A DNA stretch of 64,000 nucleotides from Mytilus edulis (taxonomy: Eukaryota; Mollusca; Bivalvia; Mytilida; Mytilidae), in NCBI RefSeq assembly GCF_963676685.1, contig NC_092345.1, positions 43,049,838-43,113,837 on the forward strand. The letters are read 5' to 3'. The number at the start of each line of letters is the position of its first letter. Position 1 is the stretch's first letter. The notes under the pieces are model-generated. The model was not told where the DNA came from and ran no database searches. It was given only the letters and a program-made list of their open reading frames with translations. The position numbers were made by a program, and so were the translations under genes. Below, one piece after another: positions 23,240 to 34,640 of the stretch.

Positions 23240-23990
23240 TAAGTTATATATACAAAGTCAAAAACAATCAAAACCAAGGAGAAAACAAAGACTAAAAAAA
23301 CCCTAGGACATTTACATCAACAGTTACAAATAATAAATAAGAAACAACACGAACTCCACTAAAAACCGGGAGTGAAATCAGGTGCTCCGGAATGTAAGCC
23401 TTTCCTGCACCGTATACGGCACCCGTCGTATTATTTCTTTGTTCAGTTCGGTAATGATGGAAGGTTATTACGACTGAGGAAGAATATCAGATATGATTTC
23501 TGTCACACTTTTGTCATAATAGCCAATCAGCTCATGATGGCGACAGTAAAATTTCTTGACTGATCACCTTAAATTGATTGATTCATAGCCCTGCCTTAGC
23601 AACTTTTGAGAAAGCAGTATTCCTCGTTCAACAAAATCAACGTACTTTGAGCTAGCTCTAGAGTAACGTATCAATTGAAACACATAAACTCCATATGCTG
23701 GTGCCGCTGAGACGTTGCTACACAGAAATGGAAAGTTGACTATAGGAAAATTAAAATCAGCGCGTTTGTCATAAATTTTGGAATCAACCTGCCATCAGTA
23801 GTCATTTGGAGAAAAAGGTCTAAATATGAAGCAGATTTATCTGTGTCGGTAGTATCTTTAATTTCAAGTTCACTTGGATATAGTAAATATAAGTGATCAC
23901 TGAATCTATTATTATTGAGAGACAGTACATCATCAATATTCCGAAAGGTGAAATTAAAAGACTGGACTAATTAACTGGGGAATATAAATA
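23240..23990 (-). pseudogene. Reverse-transcriptase-family relic with its 3' tail
   Basis: Read on the minus strand, it encodes a broken stretch containing YPSELEIKDTTDTDKSASYL, a conserved block of a reverse transcriptase family common in mollusc and fish genomes. This is followed by out-of-frame or stop-interrupted pieces resembling the INFPF, YGVY and RHHEL segments. The 3' tail with ttccggagcacctgatttc follows. Several stops and frame changes show it is dead. It lies in intron 6 of the monooxygenase gene. I cannot assign the retroelement class with certainty. Confidence 0.6.
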
Positions 23991-24339
23991 CAAATCTATA
24001 GAGGAGCGCAATTGGTATTCCAATAGTCTGTTGGAAGACCAAAATATATACACGTAGTCTGTTACATTAGACTAATTGTTTTACAAAACTACTAAAGCAT
24101 AAGTTAAATTGACCAGTATAGCGGATACCAAATGGACACCATACAACAATAAGATTAACTTTCAGTATCCATATACCTGCTTGAAAAACTCGATTGTTTC
24201 TTCGTTTGCGTTAAACATTAGCCAAGTTTGTTCTTTTGACACCTTCACTGAATAGAACTGAATTTTCTATCTGCAAATCTGAAAAATTGCAGTAAGCAGG
24301 AAATACCGACGGCATAATTTATTTACTCTGCACCCATAC

Positions 24340-24442
24340 CTGATTTTAATGTTGGATTAGTGAAATGTGTTTCCAGAATTAGAAATCGTGGATCTCCAGG
24401 TGCATTCAATGAAAACCCAGCGTTATGAGGAAAGTCATAGCC
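24340..24442 (-). CDS. DBH-like monooxygenase exon 6: third CuH histidine
   Basis: 34 codons plus one base (phase-1 donor gtatgg). LILETHFTNPTL matches the LLEVHYDNP motif whose His is the third CuH ligand. Confidence 0.88.
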
Positions 24443-24644
24443 CTGAAATATTCAATAAAAGTTGACACACAAGAATACTAATTGGAATATTTACAAAGTT
24501 ATTTTGATTTTCAATGAAAATGATTGTAAAGACGGCCGGAAAAAGGGCATATACATAACTAATAACTTACTTTAAATGGACGATTCAATATGGATTATTT
24601 CTGTTATCTCCCGTTTACCAGAAAAATGATATTATCATTTTTAC

Positions 24645-24840
24645 CCTTCCGGAGCACCTGAGATCACCCCCAGTTTTTGATTAGATTTGTATTGCTTAGT
24701 CTTTAGTTTTCTATGTTGTTCCACGTGTACTCTTATTTGCCTGTTTGTCTTTTTACATTTTTTGTCATGCCGTTGTCAGTTTAGTTTGGATCTATGAGTT
24801 TGACTGTCCCTCTGGTACTTTTCGCCCCTCTTTTATCTAA
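24645..24840 (+). repeat. 3' tail fragment of the same retroelement family
   Basis: Starts ccttccggagcacctgagat and ends in tttgactgtccctctggtac. It matches, in the opposite orientation, the tail at about 23240-23400. It has no reverse transcriptase part. Confidence 0.6.
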
Positions 24841-25302
24841 ACCACATTATAGTTGTACTAGAAGTATCGTTTCCGAGTTCAAAGTAGCAATAGTCTGATA
24901 GTTGGTGCTTTTGTAATTTCTAAAAAAAAAATACTTATTGTGGACATGAAATGTTTTCAATTTTTGTTTTCAATACATTTCAACTGATTGAGTTGATATT
25001 TGAACTCGCTAGATTAGAGCGGTGCAACAGATGAGTCTTGTGTAGACGATACTTCAAACACACTTGTCGTTTCATCGCATATCATATACTAAATTCTAAT
25101 GTCACTTTTCATTTCAATTATTGTTGATTACAAAAGACAAAAAATAATTTGCTAAGACAACAGTTGTGGCGGGTAACTGCAGTCCTAGAATCTTGAAAAG
25201 TTAATATATTGATGGAATGCAAGTTAAAAAAAAAGTATTACAGTGGTAAATCACTTCATCGAACACTGGTATACTAATATTGCCTTTATTTATATAACTT
25301 AC

Positions 25303-25476
25303 AACGCCACCAATTGCCCATGCTAACATGATATCGTTGCATTTTTCATATTTCTTTGGTCTGACACCATAACAGTTAAAGACAGATCCTTCATCGTTAT
25401 CTGTTGCAGTTGGACAACTGAATACAACAAAGTGATGGACGACATCTTCATTACCACGGGTGATTATTGGTTCAAA
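25303..25476 (-). CDS. DBH-like monooxygenase exon 5: His-His copper site
   Basis: 58 codons, phase 0. DVVHHFVVFSC supplies two of the three CuH ligands, and the exon ends in the LAWAIGG block conserved in MOXD1. Confidence 0.88.
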
Positions 25477-26185
25477 CTTTAAAAAAAATTTTGAATAAAC
25501 ATTGGTCTAGCAGTGTATGATTTCGTTTTCGGGTTATTGAATATAAATATATTGAATAAATTGATTGAAACATGAATTAAACAAAATGCAGGGTTCTTTA
25601 TGAGACGCTTTATACAAATAAAGTTCGTGGCCTAATAATTCACTGATAAATCAGTCAGATTCCAATCTTAGTATTGATTATGTTTACAGGGATTATTAAC
25701 GATTCAGACCAAAAAACAGAGATATGTTTTTTTTTGTTTTAAACTTTGAAAAAAAGAGAAATATTTATATAATTAACTAGAAGCAACCAGTTTGGTTCAA
25801 CTTTATAAAAATCAGCTTTAATACATCGTAGATATGTAATTGCCTTGAAAATCAAATAAGACAGTGTCGATCAATTCGGAGTTGATAAATGTGACAGCTT
25901 ATATCCCCTGATCGATATGTAATACAGGAACAGATTACTTAAGTGTAGACAAAACTTCGGAATTTTTGGTCCTCAGTGCTCTTCAACTTCATTTGGTCTT
26001 TTGTGGATAGTTGTCTCATTGGCAATCATACCACATCTTCTTTTTTTATATTCGTACTTTAATTTGCCTTCTACACTCTTACTGGTATGTCTTTTGTAGA
26101 CGAACCTCGGGGTTGGCTTACACAATTTGTGCCTAGTTTATTGGATTAGTTCATTGATAAAAGAGAAAATGTAAAAAAAAAGTAC

Positions 26186-26272
26186 CCTTATTATATGGCG
26201 CTTGGAAGGTTTTTCTGGCACTTTAAAAATTTTACATTGGTATGTAGTATCTGTATTGGCTGGAACATGAAA
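26186..26272 (-). CDS. DBH-like monooxygenase exon 4
   Basis: 29 codons, phase 0. It contains NTDTTYQCKIFKVP, the conserved start of the N-terminal copper monooxygenase domain (DTTYWC in relatives). Confidence 0.85.
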
Positions 26273-26754
26273 CTGAAATAAAAATGAATATGAACAGTGT
26301 AGTGTAAAGCAATCAAATCTTACATTCCGTATCTATGTTATCTGTCACTATTATCTTCTTTTCTTTTTTGCTAGCCAAATTCATAATCCTGTAGTTATTA
26401 TTTTTAAGAATAGTACACTAGAACGTAAAGCAATAATCAACATGATATTGATAAAAAAAATACAACCTATAAAATAGTCGTGTCCTCTAATGATCGACAT
26501 CTTGAATAACAAAAGCACTTTTGATTTCTTCAACGTATAGATGTTTAAAACGTCAATCTTTAATTTAATCAATAATCATGATAATTTTTTAAATTTTGTT
26601 TCAAGTTTGTTAAATTTTTAATCTGGTACATTTGTTGGCTATTATTCATTTGTTTCTCTATCCAATATTTTCTCTCATTTATTTGTATTGTAGTCCTGTC
26701 ATGTAATATTGTCATTTTAATGTTATAATTAGCATTGCTATTAATAAAATTAAC

Positions 26755-27140
26755 GGTACCAATTTTCTTGCACCAGATGCGCATTTCGACAATACATGTC
26801 TCATCAGTGATGCTCGTGGCCAAAATATTTGAAATCCAAAGCTTATATAAAAGATGAAGAGCTATGATCCAAAAGGTCCAAAAGTGGGAGGTTTGGCATG
26901 CCACAAAACCAGGTTCAACTCACCATTTTTATTTTAAAATCCCCTGTACCAAGTCAGGGAAATGGCCATTGGTATATTATAGTTCGTTTCTATGTGTGTT
27001 ACATTTTAAAGTTGTGTTTCTGTTGTGTCTTAGTTCTCTTATATTTTCCCTCAGTTTTAGTTTACAACCTGGATTTGTTTTTTCTCTATCGGTTTATAAA
27101 TTTCGAACAGCAGTATACTACTGTTGCCTTTATTTGTTTA
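26755..27140. repeat. Two adjacent interspersed repeat fragments in intron 4 to exon 3 spacing
   Basis: 26755-26885 resembles the 'caccagatgcgcatttcgac ... catcagtgatgctcg' family. 26975-27140 is a copy of the 'tatactactgttgccttt' tail also at 3160-3376. Overlapping short ORFs here are not genes. Confidence 0.6.
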
Positions 27141-27177
27141 CTTTTTGTTACATAAGTGTATAGAAACATATCCTTAC

Positions 27178-27357
27178 ATTGTTATGAAGTATATCGAATT
27201 GTTCTGCATCAGGTGGTAATTGGTAGTCATTTGCCTTGACCGCCGAGAGCAACATTACACTTTTAGCTCCTTGTCTGTTTGTTCCATGCCATGGCAGTGT
27301 ATCGAACGATGCAGGATCATCAGGGTGGTACGAATATATAACCTTGATAGTATTATC
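27178..27357 (-). CDS. DBH-like monooxygenase exon 3: linker and start of the copper domain
   Basis: 60 codons, phase 0. It includes the IKVIYSYHPDDP and GTNRQGAKSVMLL segments (compare the AYH-E-D and NRGTKSLRLL blocks of MOXD1). The acceptor's pyrimidine tract is weak, but the frame and homology fix the boundary. Confidence 0.85.
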
Positions 27358-27540
27358 CTTTTCAAAGTAAATTATATAAATTAGAATAATTGACAAATTT
27401 AAATTAAAATCTTAATTGCATGTACTAGTAAGTGTTTGTCTTTTGTTTCGTTTTTTTTTAACAATGCATGTTTTTTTGAATTCATAAACACTTAAAATAT
27501 ACGTGTTTAAAAACTAAAAAAGATTATTAGCTCAAATTAG

Positions 27541-28128
27541 TTAAGGTTCATGTGGACCCTATGGCTAAAATGGCCGTATTTTCACCTCAAAATTTTCTCT
27601 GAGTACAGGCATATCTGTGCATCTGGAAAAGTTTGAAGGCATAGCATGCCCTTGATAAATAGAATTCAAATGCATTGTATGATTTAGAAAATTCATAACT
27701 TAACTGGATTTTGCCGTACACTTTTTTCGTCTCTGCAGAAGATGATAAAATTAACAAACAGTTGAGTTTACCTTGATATGGTCCACTCAGGTACACAGTT
27801 TAAATAACCAATTATTGTCAGGTATCTATTGTCCATCTAATGTCCATGTCAATTAAAAATGCTCATTTTAATTCTTACCTGTAGGGAAGTTCTCAAATCT
27901 GTTTCCCAACTTAGTTTATTTTGTCACCTTCTGAAGGAATGAAAAAAGTGCACGGAAAAATCCTGGTAAGTTTTTATTTTTCTAAAACATAAAACATATT
28001 TAAAATTCATTTATCTAGGGCATGCTATGCCTGAAAAAATTTACAGATGTGCAGGTTTGTCTGTACTCAGATTAAATTTTGAGGTGAAAATACGGCCACT
28101 TTAGCCAAAGGGTCCACAAGAACCTTAA
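27541..28128. mobile_element. TTAA-flanked inverted-repeat element (MITE) in the monooxygenase intron 2
   Basis: The 588-bp element has inverted termini of about 118 bp (27545-27660 and 28010-28124), beginning GGTTCWTGTGGACCCTWTGG. TTAA stands at both outer edges (27541-27544 and 28125-28128), the target duplication of piggyBac- and Kolobok-type transposons. There is no transposase ORF. Confidence 0.8.
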
Positions 28129-28393
28129 ATAACTCATAGCTGAGAAGTTGAAAGAGATGACTACAATCATCCCATTGTGAACTTTACATTTTGATGAAGA
28201 AAGATGCATGCTTCATTTGAATATGGAGTATATATCTAACGGTCAATATACAATTGAAGACTATTGTTTCCGCCAAAGTCAACGGTAATGATATTTGAAG
28301 GAATTTCCCTCAATATTTACATTTCCGACCAGTATTTAATGTACTGGTGTTTGTCTTTTCGTCTTATTTTTTACCTATTATATTAGTCTTGTT

Positions 28394-28497
28394 TAGTTAT
28401 GGTTTTAATTATTCTTTTTTAGTTATGGTTTAAATTATATTTTTTTAGTTATGGTTTTAATTATTCTTTTTTAGTTATGGTTTAATTATTCTTTTTT
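28394..28497. repeat. 26-bp tandem repeat, four units
   Basis: Units tagttatggttttaattatt + cttttt start at 28394, 28420, 28446 and 28472, inside intron 2 of the monooxygenase gene. Confidence 0.85.
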
Positions 28498-28594
28498 ATA
28501 TCTCCTCACTTTTTACATTATCATCTTTTTTTCCATTTTAAATGTTTAAATAGTTCAAAAATTTAATAAATCTTCTAGACAAAATTATACTCAC

Positions 28595-28741
28595 TGTAAT
28601 TTGGTAGTCTTTGTCATCACATGTATCTAACTTCCTAACAAACTTTAATACTGTTCCAAAGTTATCTTCAAGTCCTTGTAGAAGCATCCAGTCCTGGCTT
28701 ACATCAATGGTAGGAGCATAGTGACCTTCAGTATGACAATC
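28595..28741 (-). CDS. DBH-like monooxygenase exon 2: DOMON end
   Basis: 49 codons, phase 0 on both sides, donor gtgagt. It contains the family-typical VSQDWMLLQG and the VLKFVRKLDTCD segment that closes the DOMON domain. Confidence 0.85.
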
Positions 28742-28973
28742 CTATATGAATTATGGTAAATCATGAAAACCCCAGAATATCATTGATACTACAAATAAAA
28801 AGTAAAATACATTGAAAATTTGCATTCACGTATACATTTATCAAAAATACTAAATAATAAGTTTATCTCTATAAGTTTATCCCCTAAATGTTATAACATC
28901 AATGTACAAACAAACACATATACACACACACACGTGTCGTGGATGTAAAACTGTCTATATTTAAATGACTAAC

Positions 28974-29279
28974 CTTAAAATGAGCCGTTCCGTTGCTGTC
29001 AACCCAGCCAACAACTACATCAGATGGAAACATTTTACCATTGGATGATAGACCAAAGCCGACATATCCCTTAGTCTTAACGTGAGTCTCGAACGTTATA
29101 TGTGTTGTATTAGTTTTCCAAAATAACCAATAACTTCCATCACTGTCTAGTTGCCAGCTATTCCCGAAAATCTCAGTTGGCGTCGGTTTGGAGGGCGACA
29201 CATGTTGGGTAACGGCATTTGGTTTTCCTATGCTTGTACCGAACAAATAAAGAAATGCAAAATATATTGTGCGCTTCAT
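28974..29279 (-). CDS. DBH-like monooxygenase exon 1: signal peptide and DOMON start
   Basis: 102 codons, phase-0 end, donor gttagt. The signal peptide is MKRTIYFAFLYLFGTSIG. The DOMON core follows with SYWLFWK, TKGYVGFGLSSNGKM, a DVVVGWV strand and DSNGTAHFK, as in MOXD1. NTT and NGT are potential glycosylation sites. Confidence 0.85.
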
Positions 29280-29316
29280 TGTAATTTCTCTCCTCGCAAT
29301 ACCTTAACGTATAATC

Positions 29317-29330
29317 TTGCTTAAATATCT
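29317..29330 (-). promoter_or_regulatory. Possible TATA-like element of the monooxygenase gene
   Basis: On the minus strand GATATTTAAGC lies about 45 bases upstream of the ATG. This is a weak TATA match at a reasonable distance and the only candidate seen. Confidence 0.25.
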
Positions 29331-29616
29331 ACAGACTAAAGGTGAATTACTAGAGATGATGATTTTGAAATGTGTTGTCCTATGTTAAGAACCTATACAT
29401 ACGTAACTTTTTTTTATCGATAATAATCAGACACAATCCACTGTAACATAGAATTTGATGTCTATTTTGAAATAAATTCTGATAAGATTGTTGAATAAAT
29501 ATTTACATTTAAGCTACCTGAAGCTCGTGAGTATGAAATGTTGACCATGACGACAAAAAATGTTTAAGATAAACGAGAGATCAAAATATGGTACAATTTC
29601 TTTTCTCCGTCTTATT

Positions 29617-29730
29617 AGTTATTAAAGGTACCATGATTATGATTTAATACGCCAGCCGCGCGTTTTGTCTACATAAGACTCATCAGTGACGCTCAGATCA
29701 AAATAGTAATAAAGCCAAACAAGTACAAAG
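29617..29730 (-). repeat. Mussel interspersed repeat upstream of the monooxygenase gene
   Basis: Contains attaaaggtaccatgattat, cgccagccgcgcgttttgtc and cagtgacgctcagatcaaaa, the same family as 10145-10315. Confidence 0.75.
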
Positions 29731-30100
29731 GTGCCATAAACTCATCAAACTACTAGCTTATTTACCCTATTTTATTACAAGACATGCACAATTTTAAAAA
29801 ATGAGAAACGAATACAACGATGTCTAAATAATGGTCGGACTTTTAAAAAAAATATTTGATGTTCAAATTTCGTCAATTTCATATATTTGGCTTTGTCTTT
29901 ACCTTTTTTTGTTTGTTTTTTTTTAGTTTAAAAGCTATATTTTCAAATATTGGGGACTCGAAAATCACTGAAACGACATTAATTGTCAAAATGCACATCT
30001 GGTGCAGAATTTATATAATTATGTCATGACACCTTCAAATATTTTAATTGTATTTACATATTTGGAAGAATTTTTCTTCCTAAGAACACCATCTTAACAT

Positions 30101-31436
30101 GATCTATATAAAAGAGGATTAAAAGCTCTTTTTAAAATTTATAAAATATTTAAAGGTCATAAACCCAAAATTAAAACTTTACTTCATATATTTGACCACA
30201 CAGTAAAACCAATTTTAACTTATGGAAGTGAAATTTGGGGTGCTTTAGATTCAAAAAAGTTAACTGAAAAAGGAGATTGTTATTTTGAAAAATTATGTAA
30301 AGAACTGCAAACTGAATCAGTTCATTCAAAAATCTGTAAATTTTCACTGGGAGTATGAAAGAGAGGCACAAATATGGCAGTGATAGGTGAGCTAGGGAGA
30401 TATCCTTTATTTATTGAAGTTATAGTTAATATGTTTTCATACTTATCACGTTTAACAAGTACAGAGGACCAATTATTGTCTGAAGCTCTCCTTGTATCAA
30501 AATCCTTATCAAACCATAGTAAGAAAAGTTGGTTCAATTCTATAAGTTCAGTAGCAAAATACTTAGACATAGATTTATCACAAGTTTTTAATATCAAATC
30601 AAACTTCAAAAGATTTATTTTAAACAAACTTAAATTAAAGTATAATAAGTTGTGGTATTCATCTTTACACGATGACAGAAAAAATATGTCATTTGGAAAT
30701 AAACTTAGAACATACAGACTTTTTAAGAGAAATATATATTTTGAACCTTATTTGGCTATAGGTAATAGGAATCTGAGAATTCAGATGACAAAATTCAGAA
30801 TAAGTAATCATGATTTAGAAATAGAGAGAGGTAGATACAGGGGACTCCAGGCAATGAATAGAATTTGTAATCTTTGTAAAAAAGAAGTGGAAGATGAACT
30901 CCATTTTTTTACTTAAATGTTCATCTTTGGAAAGTGAGAGAGTTTCCATTATTTCCAACATAGTTAAAAGTTACAAAAACTTTCACAATTTAGATTATCA
31001 ATCACAATTTATTTGGCTAATGTCCAATGAAGATAGTCACATTTTTAATCAAGTGAGCAATTTAATTAATAATTTAAATGTTGTTCGAAAACAACTATTA
31101 GAAACTTAGTGAGTTTATATATTTTACTGTAAAAAGACAGAGGCATAATTTAGATATTTGTAAAGCTTCTTATTGTAGGATCATAAAAGCACCAGGGGAA
31201 AAACCAGAATATTTAAATTCAGTTTCCTATATTTTTTAGGATCACTGTATTTGTCAAAGTTGAAACATGATAAATATACATTAGTGTGTCTTTCTTTTCT
31301 CTTCGTTGTAATCATTGATTTAATTGTATTCAAATAATTGTAATCATTTTGTAATCATTTGTACCAAATTTAACTTGTGATTATTCTGCCTGTAATGGGC
31401 GTCTTTAATTGACAATAAAATATATTTGATTTGATT
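30101..31436 (+). pseudogene. 5'-truncated, decayed LINE (non-LTR retrotransposon) 3' end
   Basis: The frame opens at about 30101 with LYKRGLKALFKIYKIF and continues to HTVKPILTYGSEIWGAL, the hallmark of the region after the reverse transcriptase core in many LINEs. A TGA at 30355-30357 interrupts it. The frame then resumes for 180 codons to a Cys/His knuckle (RICNLCKKEVEDELHF). There one extra T in a T-run (about 30905-30911) shifts frame, and the other frame continues LLKCSSLESERV to a stop at 31107-31109. A 3' UTR ends in attgacaataaaatatattt and short TTGAT repeats. Two breaks and missing 5' sequence show it is inactive. The clade (CR1/L2/Jockey-like) is uncertain. Confidence 0.75.
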
Positions 31437-32339
31437 TATATCTAATGAATTTTGCATAAAACTTTCATCACATAGTGGTGACTTTCACTGTTATATTTAG
31501 GTTCTACTAGTTTGACATATATTATCTACATTATATTATACGTTCATCTACAGGGTAATCTTGGTGAATTAAAGCTCTATTTGATACGTTATGGTGTATT
31601 TAAATTTTGTTTTATTATGAACCTAAAGTGAACAGCTCTATATCGGTTTCTGCATACATACGTTGTGGATACAATAATGCGTTTAATACAACGGCGGAAT
31701 GCTCGCCGTCGATTCAAGTACGGTACAAGAGAGTTGATATTAAACTACCAACACTCAGTTTTTTCCAGATGGTTTCACTCGATTACTGTTATCACACATA
31801 ATGAGTTTGAATATTATGGTATTTTGTTGGTTGAAATATCGAAACAGTTTATATTGCTCTTCACTTGTTTTTCTAATATATTTATTGTCTGGAAGTCATG
31901 AAGTGATAAGTCTTTTTAGACGAACTTTCTGTAAATATTCGTTTGAGTCTATAATAACCATCCCCTCAACAACTTTGAAAAAAACTTTTGTCTGAGCGTC
32001 TTAACTGGAAATTTTGAAGTTCCAGTTTTGCGAGCCCATTTATAAAACATCCATTAGCGTTTGATTTGTAATCTGCTGTTTTAAATGTTGTATCTTTTCG
32101 TGTATCCAAGTTGGTTGATGTTTGTAGATGTGCATGGGTCCTATGATATTGCTCCAAAAGCCATTGTTGATCTGACAAGTGAAATATAAAATGTTGTCTT
32201 GATTCTTGTGGGCAATATTTCGAATACCTACTCCGAAAACCTAATGTTGAGCTCCACTTTTTCGCTAAATGAGAAAAATGAGTGATTCTATAGGCAGAAG
32301 TATTGCCTATGTTTGACTTGGGTAGAAGATATAAACTAC
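31437..32339. other. Intergenic, no gene supported
   Basis: Several overlapping short open frames on both strands (31600-32180) have no signal, motif or splice support. AT-rich sequence with no repeat that I recognise. Confidence 0.45.
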
Positions 32340-32570
32340 TGCGAATTCATTATTATTTATGGATACCAATTTTCGTGTGTTTTGTGGTAACAGGCGAACC
32401 ACGAATTTAAATATTCAACGAATTTCCTTTTTTTAATAGGCTTTCTCTACAGAGATTGGCAAAACAACGAATTGGCAAAACCACGAAATCAAAAACCCAC
32501 GAATAAGCAAGTTTTCGGCAATCCACGAAAATTGATACCCACGAAAATAAATGAATCCATGGTATAAGAA
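32340..32570. repeat. CCACGAA-box repeat
   Basis: The box ccacgaa or cgaattt recurs at irregular short spacing (aaccacgaatttaaa, aaccacgaaatcaaa, cccacgaataagc, tccacgaaaattg, cccacgaaaataaa). It resembles a widespread bivalve repeat rich in TTCGTGG boxes. Confidence 0.6.
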
Positions 32571-32869
32571 ATAGGAAAATGTTGTCTAATTGCCATCAAG
32601 AGACCAAATGACACAGAAATCAACAACTATAGGTCACCGTACGACCTTCAACAATGAATAAACCCAATTTGCATAGTTTGTCTATTAAACCATAGATTAT
32701 TGGCTCTTGTCTTATATGCTCAAGATTTAACATTACTATGGAATCTCATTCCTTAATGTTCAGCCAATACTCTAGGTTTTGAAGATCTTTTTAGAGATAA
32801 CCATATATTCTATGCGTCTTTGTATATGTGAAAAGTAAACAGTCGAATAGTCAAACATGATATAGATAT

Positions 32870-33117
32870 AGGAAGATGTGGTGTGAGTGCCAATGAGACA
32901 ACTTTCCATCCAAATAACAATTTATAAAAGTAAACAATTATAGGTCAACGTACGGCCTTCAACACGGAGCCTTGGCTCACTCCGAACAAAAAGCTATAAA
33001 TGGCCCCAAGAATTACTAGTGTACAACCATTCAAATGGGAAAACCAACGGTCTTATCTACATGTATATAAAAAACGAAAAACGAGAAACACGTATAAATT
33101 ACATAAAAAAACAATGG
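32870..33117 (-). repeat. Mussel interspersed repeat
   Basis: Contains gaagatgtggtgtgagtgcc, aatgagacaactttccatcc and caacacggagccttggctca, inverse of the copies at 17160 and 21200. Confidence 0.75.
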
Positions 33118-33386
33118 CTGTACCTGGATTGTTATTTATATGACAAAGAAAGAGTAACCGCCCTTTGACTGTGCCTTGCGTAACAGCATGGTGAACTGCT
33201 ACTTCCTCTGATTGTTCTCCTTCAACTACCAATATCATTTTTCCTGTTTATTAAAACCATATCTAGTGACTTTTTTATTGACCATTTAATTCGAATTTCG
33301 CTGATTTTGAAAGTAGTATGAACCGGGATAATTTGTCAAAAGCTTTGGAAAAATCGGAGATGGCTATATCAATTTAGGGACCGGGG

Positions 33387-33776
33387 TCATATTCTTTCAT
33401 GGGGACGTTCAATATGACTTGTAAATGGGGTTCGCATGAATAGACACATTTGTTTCGAACAGACGGATTTTTTCACACGTCCTTCGAGAAATAAGTACTG
33501 TGATTGTATATCTTTACTTAAGTAGTGTATGCATATAAACCCTGGTTTGTCTACTGTTATGATGTCATTATGAACTTGAATAAAGACTCCACCGCTTAGT
33601 GTTTCCATATGTATATGCTGTCTTACCTTCGCTTGCGTCGATGTTGGGATTTTCTTCAATTTTGTGTGTTGAACTAACAATTGTAGTTTGATAACTTGAA
33701 TTTCTCGACGTGATGTATAGCTACAGAGCAACGTCATATGTAACAAAGAAACCCAAAACACAAAAAGACAAAACAT
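33387..33776 (-). CDS. Unrecognised ORF, possible secreted protein or exon
   Basis: An uninterrupted 129-codon frame starts with a hydrophobic leader (MFCLFVFWVSLLHMTLLCS) that could be a signal peptide. A basic, Val/Ile-rich body follows, with segments such as VFIQVHNDIITVDKPGFICI and QYLFLEGRV. The alternating hydrophobic pattern is loosely reminiscent of a beta-trefoil (FGF-like) fold, but I would not claim it. A second splice-bounded open stretch on the same strand (33124-33243, 40 codons, MILVVEGEQSEEVAVHHAV) lies just downstream, but no donor joining the two is evident. For 36% GC DNA the length is notable but not decisive. Confidence 0.25.
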   Translation of the reverse strand: MFCLFVFWVSLLHMTLLCSYTSRREIQVIKLQLLVQHTKLKKIPTSTQAKVRQHIHMETLSGGVFIQVHNDIITVDKPGFICIHYLSKDIQSQYLFLEGRVKKSVCSKQMCLFMRTPFTSHIERPHERI

Positions 33777-34179
33777 ATTACTAAAGTATTAAACAAAATT
33801 TCGTTTTTGAAAGAAATAATAAACGAGAACACTTTTTACCACTGGATATTTACCATCAATTCATCATAAACAACTAGCGTTGATTTCAGTTTCACTGTTA
33901 AGAAAGGCCTACTGTTGATATAACTCTTCATCACTTTAATTTCTGTATCATACTTTAAGTCAAAGGACATTGCATTTTATTTCTTGAAATAATTCTACCT
34001 TTAAAAAGAGAGCCGTAAGATACCAAAGAGATATTCAAACTCATTAGTCGAAAACAAACTGCCAAGGCCATTGCAAAACACGAAAAAGACCAAGAGACAA
34101 ACAAAAGTGAACAAAGCAACTTGAACCTCAACATAAATTGTGCGTGATCCCAAGTGCGTTGATAGGGTAAGCAGATCAT

Positions 34180-34640
34180 GATCCACACTAACAAATCATG
34201 TTAGTACCAACCGTCGATAAGTCATATTCGGTAGGTCACATTCGGAGGAAAGAAGACAAAATTGTGATAACGACAATTTGTAGATATCCGTCGTCATCAG
34301 AAATAGAAACCGGTATTCCATAGCGTTGATTTATCTCGTGATATATTGTCCGTAAAAAATTGAAGGGATGTTTTTATCATTTGGAACTATTGATTTAATA
34401 CCTTCATTGTGAGAAGCAACCCTCTATCAAGCAAATCATGTTAGGAAATACAAGCCATGACATATCAATTCAAATGGGAGATAAATACTTCATATGGAAG
34501 TACTGCTACTGTGTTGCTACATAGAAATGGAAAGTTCACAATTTTGAAACTGAAATCACCTCTTTTGTCTCAAAATTTTGTTAGGAGCCATTGTCTATAT
34601 ATAGATGGAAGTAAAGATACGAGGCAGACTAGTGATTAAG
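34180..34640 (-). pseudogene. Second relic of the reverse-transcriptase family seen at 23240-23990
   Basis: The minus strand shows SASYLYFHLYIDNGS and an FPFLCSNTVAVLPYEVFISH segment, then LLDRGLLLTMKVLNQ, all interrupted by stops. It corresponds to the region after the SASYLDL motif. It is strongly decayed and lacks the polymerase core. Confidence 0.55.

Larger units (their letters stand above)
18154..29279 (-). pseudogene. DBH-like monooxygenase (MOXD1-type), 11 exons, one in-frame TAG
   Basis: Copper type II, ascorbate-dependent monooxygenase of the dopamine beta-hydroxylase/MOXD1 family, expected in the secretory pathway. Exons (minus strand): 28974-29279, 28595-28741, 27178-27357, 26186-26272, 25303-25476, 24340-24442, 22136-22302, 20555-20743, 19969-20028, 19281-19526, 18154-18234. 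All introns are GT-AG and all joins keep frame, giving 579 codons counting the TAG (MOXD1 is about 610). Order: signal peptide (1-18), DOMON domain (about 38-150), then the two copper monooxygenase domains. Ligands present are His254, His255 and His324 (CuH site) and His405, His407 and Met480 (CuM site). Codon 366 in exon 7 is TAG (22202-22204), between the two copper domains, where relatives have a sense codon. Everything else looks intact, so this may be a young nonsense allele, a recent pseudogene or a base error; hence the type chosen. The substrate cannot be told from sequence. Confidence 0.85.

Noticed and set aside
26569-27163. Several overlapping frames of 85-111 codons
   Set aside because: They overlap interspersed repeats at 26755-27140 on both strands; the real coding sequence nearby is the monooxygenase exon at 27178.
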